This document shows positions 25,257 through 33,591 of a DNA stretch of 64,000 nucleotides, one piece after another. The notes under the pieces were generated by a model. The model was not told the origin of the DNA, made no database searches, and saw only the letters and a list, made by a program, of their open reading frames with translations. Origin of the DNA: Acidimicrobiales bacterium (GTDB lineage Bacteria > Actinomycetota > Acidimicrobiia > Acidimicrobiales > DATDAH01); the NCBI GenBank assembly GCA_016794585.1, contig JAEUJM010000049.1, positions 1 to 64,000 on the forward strand, written 5' to 3'. Position 1 is the first letter of the stretch; every line of letters starts with the position of its first letter. The position numbers and the translations under genes are program-made.

Positions 25257-26288
25257 ATGGTCGCGTCCGTCCGTCGTCCGCCGAGGTCTCCCTGCGTGCA
25301 CCGCCTGTCGACCCGCCCCGTCCGCCTCCTCCCGGTGCTCGTCGCCCTGGTGGCCGCCACGTCCGGTCTCCTCGCCACGCCCGGGGCCGGCGCCCAGAGC
25401 ACCGAAGGGGGGTCCGGGCTGCCCGTGCTCGAGACGCCGCCGTCGAGCGGTCTCACGGTCTGGCCCGCGCACGCTCCCTCCGGTGTCGAGCGGTTCTCGG
25501 CCACCACCAGTCCGGAGACCGACGCCGTCCCTGCGACCGCCGAGGGTGTGCCCCAGTCGATCATCGGTGATGCGGAGACCGTGATCGGCGCCGACGGGCG
25601 CGAGCGACTGGTGCTCGCCAAGACCTCGGTCTACCCGCTGTCCGCCATCGGCCAGATCGAGTTCCGTCAGGACAACGTCCTGTACATCTGCACGGGGTAC
25701 CTCCTCGACGGCAACTCCGTGCTGACCGCCGGGCATTGCACGTTCGACGGAGGCGACGACGACCCGATCGAGTCCGCGACGTTCTTCCCCGGGCGCGAGC
25801 GCAGCAGTGGCACGGTCGTGAACCCCTTCGGCGGCTGTGCGGTGGCCTCGGTGTGGGCGCCGGACCAGTGGCGCTTCGACGGCACGCCCGCCCACGACTA
25901 CGGCGTCCACCAACTCGCGCCCGGCTGCGACTTCAGCGAGAGCGCCGGGTCGTTCGGGCTGTTCACCCTCGACGGCACCAACGCCTTCGCCGGGCGGCGT
26001 CTCCGGGTCGAGGGCTATCCGGGCGACAAGAGCCAGGGCTCACGCTGGAAGATGGTGGGCGCGGTCGAGCGCAACAGCGTCAACTTCCTGCGCTATCCGA
26101 TGGACACCGCCGGAGGGCAGTCGGGCTCCCCGCTGTTCAAGTGGAACCGCCCCGAGTGTGGTGGGCCGTGCAGTGCCGGCGTCCACGCCTACGGCGTCAG
26201 CGGCAATCCGCCCACGAACAGCGGCCCGATGATGACCTACGGCCGCATCGGCATCATCTCCGCGGTGGCCCTCCAGAACGGCGGCTGA
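25257..26288 (+). CDS. Secreted trypsin-like serine protease (V8/glutamyl endopeptidase type), copy 1
   Basis: An exported chymotrypsin-fold protease. The catalytic triad is visible: His in TAGHC, Asp in PAHDYGV and Ser in GGQSGSP. A propeptide-like region of about 90 residues lies between the signal peptide and the protease. C-terminal cysteines (ECGGPC) and an earlier pair (GGCAVAS, PGCDFS) suggest disulfides. The ATG at 25257 gives 343 residues; a GTG at 25296 would start right at the positively charged signal peptide (VHRLSTRPVRLLPVLV) and is a serious alternative. It is followed after 91 bases by a paralogue. Confidence 0.87.
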   Translation: MVASVRRPPRSPCVHRLSTRPVRLLPVLVALVAATSGLLATPGAGAQSTEGGSGLPVLETPPSSGLTVWPAHAPSGVERFSATTSPETDAVPATAEGVPQSIIGDAETVIGADGRERLVLAKTSVYPLSAIGQIEFRQDNVLYICTGYLLDGNSVLTAGHCTFDGGDDDPIESATFFPGRERSSGTVVNPFGGCAVASVWAPDQWRFDGTPAHDYGVHQLAPGCDFSESAGSFGLFTLDGTNAFAGRRLRVEGYPGDKSQGSRWKMVGAVERNSVNFLRYPMDTAGGQSGSPLFKWNRPECGGPCSAGVHAYGVSGNPPTNSGPMMTYGRIGIISAVALQNGG

Positions 26289-26379
26289 CCTCGGCCGCTG
26301 ACCCGGGGGTGAGGTGCGCACCCTTCCGACCTGCGCGAACATGGTGGACAACTCAGCTACTCCCCGGGGAGGGGTCCAC

Positions 26380-27351
26380 ATGTCTCGGTTCACCAAGCGG
26401 GCGATCGTCGGCGCGGCCGTCGCCGGCCTCGTCGCATCGCTCACCACCTTCACCGGAGTGCCCGGTGCGGGTGCCCAGGTCGGCGACGAAGCCGTGCCCG
26501 TCGCCATCGGCACGGCTGCCGGCTCCGGCGCCGAGTCGTCGGGCCCGCTCACCTCGGCAGGCTTCGCCGGCACGGGCGCCACCGAGAACGGCATCGCCCC
26601 CGAGGCGACCGTGGTCTCCGACGGCACCTTCGAGGGTCAGCCCATGGGCGGCGAGTCGGTCATCGGCCCCGACGGCCGCGTGCAGGTCACCAACACCACG
26701 GCGTACCCCGCCCGGGCCATCGGCCAGATCGAGCTCACCGACTCCTTCGGCGACAACTACATCTGCACCGGCTGGCTGATCGACCAGAACACGATCCTCA
26801 GCTCCGGGCACTGCGCCTTCAACCCCAGCCCCGCCGGCAACGCCGTCATCCTGTCGGCCCAGTTCTTCCCCGGCCGCAACGGTGGCAACGACCCGTTCGG
26901 TGGCTGCAGCGTCGTGAGCGTCTTCTCCCGCGCCGGCTGGCGCATCAACGGCCAGGCGAAGCACGACTGGGCCGCCATGCAGCTCAACTGCAACATCGGC
27001 AACACGGTGGGTTGGCTCGGCTACTTCTCGGTCCCCGGCGTGAACCAGCTCGACGGCAAGACCGGCCGGGTCGAGGGCTACCCGGGTGACAAGCCCTTCG
27101 GCACCCACTGGAAGATGTCGGGCACCATGGCCAGCCGCACCAACCTGGACATGATCCACTACGGCCTCGACACCGCCGGCGGCCAGTCGGGCTCGCCCAT
27201 CATGGTGGCCAACCGGCCGTCGTGTGGCGGCCCGTGCGGCATGGGCATCCACTCGTACGGTGCCGGCGGCAACCCCCCGCTCAACAGCGGCCCCCGGATC
27301 AACTCCACCAACTTCGGGCTGATCTCGGACTTCGCCGACAACAACGGCTGA
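26380..27351 (+). CDS. Secreted trypsin-like serine protease, copy 2
   Basis: A 323-residue paralogue of the preceding gene. Signal peptide to about residue 33 (GVPGAGAQ), then a Gly/Ala/Ser-rich propeptide. Triad: His in SSGHC, Asp in AKHDWAA and Ser in GGQSGSP. It shares with copy 1 the blocks AIGQIE, YICTG, FFPGR, PFGGC, RVEGYPGDK and RP-CGGPC-G-H-YG. The ATG at 26380 has GGGGAGGGG just upstream, a strong ribosome site. Local duplication followed by divergence is the simplest history. Target proteins unknown; glutamyl specificity is a family guess. Confidence 0.9.
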   Translation: MSRFTKRAIVGAAVAGLVASLTTFTGVPGAGAQVGDEAVPVAIGTAAGSGAESSGPLTSAGFAGTGATENGIAPEATVVSDGTFEGQPMGGESVIGPDGRVQVTNTTAYPARAIGQIELTDSFGDNYICTGWLIDQNTILSSGHCAFNPSPAGNAVILSAQFFPGRNGGNDPFGGCSVVSVFSRAGWRINGQAKHDWAAMQLNCNIGNTVGWLGYFSVPGVNQLDGKTGRVEGYPGDKPFGTHWKMSGTMASRTNLDMIHYGLDTAGGQSGSPIMVANRPSCGGPCGMGIHSYGAGGNPPLNSGPRINSTNFGLISDFADNNG

Positions 27352-27377
27352 TCACCGTCAGCCGTAGGTCCTGAACG

Positions 27378-27408
27378 GCGCCGCCCTCGGATTTCCCGGG
27401 GGCGGCGC
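27378..27408. terminator. Hairpin at a convergent junction
   Basis: GCGCCGCCC (27378-27386) pairs with GGGCGGCGC (27400-27408); the inner bases extend the stem to 13 bp with one T-G pair around ATTTC. It lies between the second protease and the convergent DUF1385 gene and probably serves both. Confidence 0.7.
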
Positions 27409-27436
27409 TGTCGCGTCCGGGGTCAGGCGGTCGGTC

Positions 27437-28387
27437 TCAGGCGGCCGGGCGGTCGAGGGTGAGCTCGGCGTCGAGGACGGCCTCGAGGCTGGCGATGGCC
27501 ACCTCGATCTGGTCGTCGGCGGGGGGCTTGGTGGTGAGGGCCTGGAGGGCGAGTCCCGGCGCGGTGATGGCCTTCACGAACCGGCTGTTCGGGCGACGCT
27601 TGGCCAGGCGCAGGATCTCGTAGGCCAGTCCGGCCACCACGGGCAGGCCGATGATGCGGCTGAGGATGAGCACCGGCCAGGACGCCTGCCCGAACACCGA
27701 GAACACGACGATGGCCACGACGACGACGAGCAGCAGGAAGTCGGTGCCGCAACGGGCGTGGCGGGTGCTGTAGCGGCGGGCGGCCTCGACGGTGAGGGGC
27801 TCGGCGTGCTCGAAGGCGGCGATCACCATGTGCTCGGCGCCGTGGTACTCGTAGGTGCGGCGGATGGCGGGGGAGCGGCCGATGGCCACCACGTAGCCGA
27901 GGAAGAGGCCGAGGCGCAGCACCCCCTCCGAGAGGATGAACACCGCGGTGTTGTCGTGCAGCCGGTCGGCGATGGCGTGGGCGATGGCGGCGGGCACGAC
28001 CGCGAAGATGGCCACGAACACGGCCAGGGTCACGACGGTGGTGATGGCCAGCGAGCGGTTGCTGGCCTGCTCGCCGTCCTCCTCACCCCGCTCGACCGAC
28101 GCCGACCACTTCAGGGCCTTCAGGCCGAGGGCCATGGTCTCGACGAGGGCGAACGCACCCCGGACCACCGGGACGCCCTTGGGCTTCTGCGCCCAAGTGG
28201 GGACGAGCTCGTCCGTTGTCGTGATGGTTCCGTCGGGGCGGCGGGCGGCGACGGCCCAGCAGTGGGGCCCTCGCATCATCACCCCCTCGACCACGGCCTG
28301 ACCCCCGATCGGTGTGCTCGGATCGAGGCCAGCGGGGGCGGCTTCGGGGTCGGAGGCGGGACGCGTCTCGTCGGCAACATCGGTCAC
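27437..28387 (-). CDS. DUF1385 (YqhQ-like) membrane protein
   Basis: A 316-residue protein of the YqhQ/DUF1385 family. The signature GGQAVVEGVMMRGPHCWAVA is near residue 28, RGAFALVETMALGLKAL follows, and the EYHGAEHMVIAAFEH block near residue 185 is diagnostic. Four hydrophobic segments (about 112-135, 150-170, 215-235, 245-260). Function is unknown in all species; YqhQ is often linked with prfA and translation genes, which are not in this window. GTG start at 28387. Confidence 0.9.
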   Translation of the reverse strand: MTDVADETRPASDPEAAPAGLDPSTPIGGQAVVEGVMMRGPHCWAVAARRPDGTITTTDELVPTWAQKPKGVPVVRGAFALVETMALGLKALKWSASVERGEEDGEQASNRSLAITTVVTLAVFVAIFAVVPAAIAHAIADRLHDNTAVFILSEGVLRLGLFLGYVVAIGRSPAIRRTYEYHGAEHMVIAAFEHAEPLTVEAARRYSTRHARCGTDFLLLVVVVAIVVFSVFGQASWPVLILSRIIGLPVVAGLAYEILRLAKRRPNSRFVKAITAPGLALQALTTKPPADDQIEVAIASLEAVLDAELTLDRPAA

Positions 28388-28431
28388 GGTGACCTATCGG
28401 CCCGACCACACCGGTGGTTGATGGCGAGGGG

Positions 28432-28463
28432 TAGGGTGGGAGCGAATCTGACGGGTCGTCAGA
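28432..28463 (+). promoter_or_regulatory. Putative promoter and TetR-type operator of the amidohydrolase gene
   Basis: TAGGGT (28432-28437) is a -10 candidate. TCTGACG (28447-28453) and CGTCAGA (28457-28463) form a perfect inverted repeat with 3-base spacing just past the expected start site, 28 bases before the GTG. No good -35 is visible. The arms are of the kind bound by TetR-family repressors. Confidence 0.5.
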
Positions 28464-28491
28464 AACCGGGTGGTCAGAGAGCGAGGACCCC

Positions 28492-29703
28492 GTGAGCGAC
28501 GTGACCGAGCCGACCGAGATCCCCCTGATCGTCAGTGTGGACGACCACGTGGTCGAGCCGCCGCACCTCTGGCAGGAGTGGCTGCCCGCCAAGTTCAAGG
28601 ACCGGGCGCCCTACGTCGAGCGCCATGGCCTCGCCGGGCTGAAGTACGTCAGCGGCACCACCTACGAGTACGAGCTGGCCGACGACGCCCCGGCGTGTGA
28701 CATCTGGTTCTACGAGGGGAAGATGTTCCCCCACAAGCGCCACGTCGCTTCCGTGGGCTTCGAGCGCGACGACATGACGCTCTCGCCCATCACCTACGAC
28801 GAGATGCGCCCCGGCTGCTACGAGCCCAAGGCCCGGGTCGAGGACATGGTGGCCAACCACGTCGAGGCGTCGCTGTCGTTCCCGACGTTCCCCCGCTTCT
28901 GCGGCCAGACCTTCGCCGAGGCCCAGGACAAGGAGCTGGCCGAGGCCTGCGTGTACGCCTACAACGACTTCATGGTCGAGGAGTGGTGCGGCGACTCGGG
29001 CGGCGCCCTCATCCCGCTGACCATCGTCCCGCTCTGGGATGTCGAGCTCGCCGCCGCCGAGGTGCGCCGCAACGCCGAGCGCGGTGTGCGGGCGGTCACC
29101 TTCAGCGAGATCCCCGCAAAGCTCGGCCTGCCCACCCTGCACAGCGGCTACTGGGAGCCCTTCTTCCAGGCCTGCGAGGACACCGGCACGGTCGTCTGCA
29201 TGCACATCGGCTCGTCGTCGCAGATGCCCGCCACGTCACCCGACGCCCCGCCGGCGGTGGCGGCGACGCTCAGCTTCGGCAACGCCATGAGTTCGATGAG
29301 CGACTTCCTCTTCTCCGGCGTGCTGGTGCGCCACCCCGAGCTGATCCTCGCCTACTCGGAGGGCCAGATCGGCTGGATCCCCTACATCCTCGAGCGGGCC
29401 GACGACGTGTGGGAGGAGCACCGGGCGTGGGGCGGCGTGCGCGACGTCATCCCCGAGCCGCCGTCCACCTACTACTACCGCCAGATCTACGGCTGCTTCT
29501 TCCGGGACAAGCACGGCCTCGACTCCCTCGAGGCCGTCGGCGTGGACAACATCACCTTCGAGACCGACTACCCCCACACCGACTCGACGTGGCCCCACAC
29601 CAAGGAGGTGGCGGAGAAGATGATGGGACACCTCCCCGCCGACGTCGTCCACAAGATCGTCCGGGGCAACGCCATCCGCATGCTCGGCCTCGACCTCACC
29701 TGA
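28492..29703 (+). CDS. Amidohydrolase-2 family metal-dependent hydrolase
   Basis: A 403-residue TIM-barrel hydrolase or decarboxylase of the amidohydrolase-2 family. The first metal motif appears as SVDDHVVEPPHLW (DxH type variant D-x-H in VDDHV), the mid His in CMHIGSS, and the C-terminal Asp in ITFETDYPHTDSTWPH. Similar actinobacterial proteins act on aromatic or steroid-derived acids but the substrate is unknown. GCGAGGACCCC before the GTG is a plausible ribosome site, unlike the leaderless neighbours. A palindromic operator lies in the leader. A 14-bp hairpin follows the gene. Confidence 0.87.
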   Translation: MSDVTEPTEIPLIVSVDDHVVEPPHLWQEWLPAKFKDRAPYVERHGLAGLKYVSGTTYEYELADDAPACDIWFYEGKMFPHKRHVASVGFERDDMTLSPITYDEMRPGCYEPKARVEDMVANHVEASLSFPTFPRFCGQTFAEAQDKELAEACVYAYNDFMVEEWCGDSGGALIPLTIVPLWDVELAAAEVRRNAERGVRAVTFSEIPAKLGLPTLHSGYWEPFFQACEDTGTVVCMHIGSSSQMPATSPDAPPAVAATLSFGNAMSSMSDFLFSGVLVRHPELILAYSEGQIGWIPYILERADDVWEEHRAWGGVRDVIPEPPSTYYYRQIYGCFFRDKHGLDSLEAVGVDNITFETDYPHTDSTWPHTKEVAEKMMGHLPADVVHKIVRGNAIRMLGLDLT

Positions 29704-29715
29704 CCTGGTCTAACC

Positions 29716-29746
29716 ACCTGCAACGGTGTCAGACACCGTTGCAGGT
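29716..29746. repeat. 14-bp palindrome of the GGTGTC-GACACC family
   Basis: ACCTGCAACGGTGT (29716-29729) and its exact complement (29733-29746) enclose CAG. The inner 22 bases are the same as the palindrome at 9105-9129 apart from the loop (CAG against CTG). It fills a convergent junction, so bidirectional termination is likely. Confidence 0.85.
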
Positions 29747-29776
29747 CGAGGGGCTGGTGGTGCCTGTGTGGGGCGC

Positions 29777-31063
29777 TCAGACGCCGAAGCGGTCGCGGTA
29801 AAAGGCCAAGGCCTCCGCCCGCTCGGCGGGGTCGATCCCGAGGGTCTCGGGCTCGTACTGGACGGTGCCGTGGCGGCCCCGGGGGTGGGTGGTGACGTAG
29901 TCGGCGATGGCCGCGGTCGCGGTCGCGGCGGCGTCGGCCGGGAGGCCGGCGAGGTCCTCGACCTGCCGGGCCATGGCCAGGTCGTCGGCCATGAAGTCGT
30001 CGAAACGCACGTCGAGGGTCTGGTCGGCGGGGAGCAGGTCTCGGTCGCGTACACAGGCCCGCAAGAGGTGCTCCACCCGGCCCGACCAGTAGTCGCCGAC
30101 GGCGGCGGGGTCGGGTGACTCGACCGCGAGGCGCACGCTGTAGGTGACCATCGTGGCCATCGACACGGTGACGGCCACGGGCTCGCGGTGGGTGACGACG
30201 TAGGTGGCGTCGGGGAAGACGGTGCGTAGCGGGCCGAACTGGGCCAGGTGCTGGGGTGACTTGAGCACCCACCGGGTGGATGCCCCCTCGTCGCGGTGGC
30301 GGAGGTAGGTGCAGACCTGGAGCACCCGGCGCAGGTAGCGGTAGGTCTCGGTCTGGTCGGACGCGTCGAACCAGTCCCGGTAGCGGGGGAGCGGGACGGA
30401 GGTCTCGAAGAGCATCGTCGAGAAGTCCAGGGCCAGCAGCTGGATCTCCTCGTGCACGTGGTCGGTCGTCATCTCGTGCATGCGCACGAAGTGGGGCATG
30501 GCCTCGTTCACGAACCCGAGCGCGGCGTCGGTGCGGGCCCGACGGGGATCGGGGTCCGGGGGAGGGCCGTCGGGGGTCGCCCGCTCGGCGTCGGCCAGCA
30601 CCGGTTCGAGGGACTCCCAGTAGGGCAGCGAGCGCAGGCGCGGGTCGGCGGCCAAGAGGTTGTGGAGGTGGGTGGTCCCCGTCCGGGGCAGGCCGGCGAT
30701 GATGATGGGTGCCTCGACGGGCACGTCGAGGATCTCGGGGTGGCGACCGATCTCGTGCTCGACCAACAGGCGGTTGGCCAGCAGCTGGGTGAAGAGCGTG
30801 TGCTGCGAGACCAGGCCCATGGGGCTGAGGCCGGCGTCGTTCGTCAGCTCGTCGCAGAGCAGGGCCAGCGGCTCGAGGAAGCGGGTGTCCCCGAAGTCGT
30901 CCAGGCCGGTCGCGGCGGCGGCGGCGTCCATCAGCGCCGTCGGCTTCAGCTCGAGCTCGGCGGCGATCGGTCCGACCGACGCCAGGATCTCGACGATGTG
31001 GTCCGGGAAGCGCGGCGCGGCCAAGTCGTCGAGGCGCACCGGCGCCGGTCGATCTCCCCCCAT
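29777..31063 (-). CDS. Sulfotransferase family protein
   Basis: A 428-residue PAPS-dependent sulfotransferase (Sulfotransfer_3 type). The 5'-phosphosulfate loop is IIIAGLPRTGTTHLHNLL near residue 120, the RWVLKSPQHL block near 262 and the 3'-phosphate element VVTHREPVAVTVSM follow. The N-terminal 110 residues are a helical domain common in actinobacterial members. Acceptor unknown. TAGGGT lies 8 bases before the ATG on the minus strand (plus 31072-31077). Confidence 0.9.
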   Translation of the reverse strand: MGGDRPAPVRLDDLAAPRFPDHIVEILASVGPIAAELELKPTALMDAAAAATGLDDFGDTRFLEPLALLCDELTNDAGLSPMGLVSQHTLFTQLLANRLLVEHEIGRHPEILDVPVEAPIIIAGLPRTGTTHLHNLLAADPRLRSLPYWESLEPVLADAERATPDGPPPDPDPRRARTDAALGFVNEAMPHFVRMHEMTTDHVHEEIQLLALDFSTMLFETSVPLPRYRDWFDASDQTETYRYLRRVLQVCTYLRHRDEGASTRWVLKSPQHLAQFGPLRTVFPDATYVVTHREPVAVTVSMATMVTYSVRLAVESPDPAAVGDYWSGRVEHLLRACVRDRDLLPADQTLDVRFDDFMADDLAMARQVEDLAGLPADAAATATAAIADYVTTHPRGRHGTVQYEPETLGIDPAERAEALAFYRDRFGV

Positions 31064-31103
31064 CGGGGGAGACCCTACGCCTGGTGAGGAGGGGTCAGAT
31101 GCT

Positions 31104-31925
31104 CTACAGGGTGTAGGTGTCGAGGTCGCTGGCGAGGGTCACCTCGCCGGCGAAGACCGCCTGGGCCTCGTCGATCCACTCCTGCTCGGTGCCGGGGGCG
31201 ACGCCGGGGACGGGGTGGGTCATCACGAGGGACTTCACGCCGTTGCGCTGTGCCGTGTCGGCGGCCTGCTCGATGGAGGAGTGGTAGTCGAGCACGTCCT
31301 GGAGGCGGGGGGCGGGGATCTGGCGCACCACCGACTCTCGCACGACCGTCTGGACGTACAGGTCGGCGCCGGCGCAGAGTCGGTCGAGGCCCTCGCAGGG
31401 GATGGTGTCGCCGGCGATGACGACGGCCTTGCCGTCGGCCTCGATGCGGTAGCCGACGGTGGGCTTCACGGGAGAGTGCTCGGTGGGGGCGGCCACGATG
31501 CGGATGCCGTCCTCGTCGACCACCACCTCGTCGGAGACCTCGGTGACCTCGACGGTGGGCTGGTACTGGAGGGACTCGTGGTGGGCGATGCGGTAGCCCA
31601 TGTCTTCGGTGAGCATGTCGAGGGTCTTGTCGATGAGGACCTGCGTGCCCTCGGGGCCGACGATGCGCAGCGGCGTGGGGCCGAAGCTCATCACCCACTG
31701 CATGGTGATGACGTCGTTGAGGTCGGTGATGTGGTCGCTGTGGCGGTGGGTGAGGAACACCGTGTGGAACTGCGCCGGACCGCTGCCGACGGCCGCGGCG
31801 CGCATCAGCACGGCGCGCCCGCAGTCGAAGAGCAGGTCGCGGCCGGCGGCCCGCACCAGGGTGGCGGGCCCCGCCCGGTTCGGGTCGGGGATGGGGCTTC
31901 CGGTTCCGAGCGTGATCACTTGCAC
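31104..31925 (-). CDS. Metallo-beta-lactamase fold protein, RNase Z / arylsulfatase-like
   Basis: A 273-residue MBL-fold protein. The zinc motif is LTHRHSDHITDL, with further ligands in APTEHSP, VVIAGDTIPCEGL and VMTHPVPG. The N-terminus VQVITLGTGSPIPDPNRAGP matches the RNase Z / AtsA-type branch, which includes tRNA 3' processing enzymes and arylsulfatases; the missing exosite argues against true RNase Z. Next to a sulfotransferase, an arylsulfatase-like role is possible but not shown. GTG start at 31925. An inverted repeat lies in the divergent promoter region. Confidence 0.83.
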   Translation of the reverse strand: MQVITLGTGSPIPDPNRAGPATLVRAAGRDLLFDCGRAVLMRAAAVGSGPAQFHTVFLTHRHSDHITDLNDVITMQWVMSFGPTPLRIVGPEGTQVLIDKTLDMLTEDMGYRIAHHESLQYQPTVEVTEVSDEVVVDEDGIRIVAAPTEHSPVKPTVGYRIEADGKAVVIAGDTIPCEGLDRLCAGADLYVQTVVRESVVRQIPAPRLQDVLDYHSSIEQAADTAQRNGVKSLVMTHPVPGVAPGTEQEWIDEAQAVFAGEVTLASDLDTYTL

Positions 31926-31953
31926 CGGACCAGTGTGACACGTCGGCAAAGTT

Positions 31954-31972
31954 CTGTCACCTGGTATGACAG
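31954..31972. promoter_or_regulatory. Inverted repeat CTGTCA-N7-TGACAG in a divergent promoter
   Basis: CTGTCA (31954-31959) and TGACAG (31967-31972) are perfect inverted arms 7 bases apart, 29 bases from the MBL gene start and 95 bases from the PEP-domain gene start. Dyad and position suggest an operator; the regulator class is not clear. Confidence 0.45.
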
Positions 31973-32067
31973 ATGATGAGGTGGCGTACCTGGGTGGCCC
32001 ATGGGACGATCGGGGGCGGCCCCGGTCATCGGGGGTTGCACCGGGCGACACTGGACGAGGCGGCGGT

Positions 32068-33582
32068 ATGGACCTCACGTGGGAGGCGCCCGACAAGGGC
32101 GAGTGGCGAGGCCTTCACGATCACTTCCCACGCGCCCTGACCCCTGAGTTCCAGGGGCTGCTGACCGAGGGCATGGTCGCCGGGGAGGCGGAGTACTTCG
32201 CCCGCTACGGCCTACCCGCCCGCACCATCGAGCCCCGCTTCGTGCACGGCCGGGTGTTCATCGCGGCCCAGCCGCTCCTCGGCCCGTACACGGATCGCCT
32301 CCCGCCGGCACCCCTGCTCTGGCTGGCGGTCCGGCTGGCGCCCCCGTTTCGTCGGCGGGCCCGGGCCTCTCGCGCCGCCCTCGCGGAGCGCATCTGGTTG
32401 GCCGAGGCGGGGCGCTGGTACGCCGAAGAGCGCCCGGACTGGGTGGCCCGCAACACCGCGCTCGCGTCGGTCGACCCTGCCGCGCTCACCGACGTCGAGC
32501 TCGTCGCCCACGTGCGCGCCTGCCGGGAGAACGCCGGCCGCGGGTACCTCACCCACTTCCGCCTCCACGGCACGGATCTCGCGCCGACGTCGATCTACCT
32601 CGCCCGGTCCGGCGACTGGGGCATCGACGCCAACACGGCGGCTGCGCTGCTCGTGGGCGCGTCCCCCGCGTCGACCGGAGCCTCGGGGCTGCCCGACTGG
32701 GCACTGGTGTCGGGCTACGACCTCGACGAGCGGGCCTCGTGCGAGCTGCCCGAGCGGTCGCCGGCTCCCGCTCGTGAAGCCATCGACGAGGAGGCGGTCG
32801 CGGAGGCCGAGGCGGCGGTGCGGGCCCGGGTGCCGGCCGCCGACCTCGCCGAGTGGGAGGTCCGCCTCGCCGACGCCCGGGCCACCTACGGCGTTCGTGA
32901 CGACAACGGCCTGCTCACCGCGGCGTGGCCGGTGGGTCTGCTCCGTCGGTCGATGCTGGCGGTGGGTGATCGCCTCGTCGACCGTCGGGTCCTGGAACGG
33001 CGAGACCTCGCCGTGGAGGCCACCGTCGATGAGCTCGCCGCGATGGTGGCCGCGGCGCCGGGAACCGAGGCGGGTGTGTCGGGCGAGACGCTGGCGGCGC
33101 GGGCTGACGAGCGCCGCCGTCTCTCCGCCGAGGGCGCGCCCGCGGTGCTCGGCCCCGAGTTGGCGCTGCCCCTGGAGGCGCTGCCGCCGGCCATGCGGCT
33201 GATGGGGCGCGGGCTGATCGCCATCCGTGATCTGGGCACCACCCCGCCCGGGGAGCGTCCCCCACTGGAGGGGGTCGGGATCGGCGACCGCCCCGTCATC
33301 GGCCGTGCCTGTGTGGCTGCCGACCCCGTCGACGCCCTCACCCGCTTCCAGCCCGGTGACGTGATCGTCACCGCGGGGACGGCGCCGGCCTGGAACACGG
33401 TGCTGGCCCTCGCCGGCGGCGTGATCACGGAGGAAGGTGGCCCGTTGTCGCACGCTGCGGTGATCGCCCGCGAGCTGGGGCTGCCGGCGCTCGTGGGCAC
33501 GGCCGAGGCGCTGGCCCTGATCCCCGACGGCGCCACCATCGAGCTCGATCCGGTCTCCGGCTCCGTCCGCGTCCTGTCGTAG
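32068..33582 (+). CDS. PEP-utilising enzyme mobile-domain protein without an ATP-grasp domain
   Basis: A 504-residue protein. The C-terminal 100 residues are the swivelling phosphohistidine domain of PEP synthase/PPDK, with the phosphorylated His in EEGGPLSHAAVIARELGLP. The N-terminal 400 residues lack recognisable ATP-grasp motifs and the PEP-binding barrel; they are helical and Ala/Glu/Arg-rich. Such stand-alone proteins accept or pass phosphate in ways that are largely unknown. ATG at 32068 is chosen for the GAGGCGGCGG before it; an ATG at 31966 would add 34 poorly conserved residues. Its stop TAG is also the first half of the -10 for the next gene. Confidence 0.75.
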   Translation: MDLTWEAPDKGEWRGLHDHFPRALTPEFQGLLTEGMVAGEAEYFARYGLPARTIEPRFVHGRVFIAAQPLLGPYTDRLPPAPLLWLAVRLAPPFRRRARASRAALAERIWLAEAGRWYAEERPDWVARNTALASVDPAALTDVELVAHVRACRENAGRGYLTHFRLHGTDLAPTSIYLARSGDWGIDANTAAALLVGASPASTGASGLPDWALVSGYDLDERASCELPERSPAPAREAIDEEAVAEAEAAVRARVPAADLAEWEVRLADARATYGVRDDNGLLTAAWPVGLLRRSMLAVGDRLVDRRVLERRDLAVEATVDELAAMVAAAPGTEAGVSGETLAARADERRRLSAEGAPAVLGPELALPLEALPPAMRLMGRGLIAIRDLGTTPPGERPPLEGVGIGDRPVIGRACVAADPVDALTRFQPGDVIVTAGTAPAWNTVLALAGGVITEEGGPLSHAAVIARELGLPALVGTAEALALIPDGATIELDPVSGSVRVLS

Positions 33583-33591
33583 CGTGGCCAC

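Noticed and set aside
31104-31925. tRNA-processing RNase Z
   Set aside because: The exosite arm is not apparent and the N-terminus also fits arylsulfatase-type relatives.
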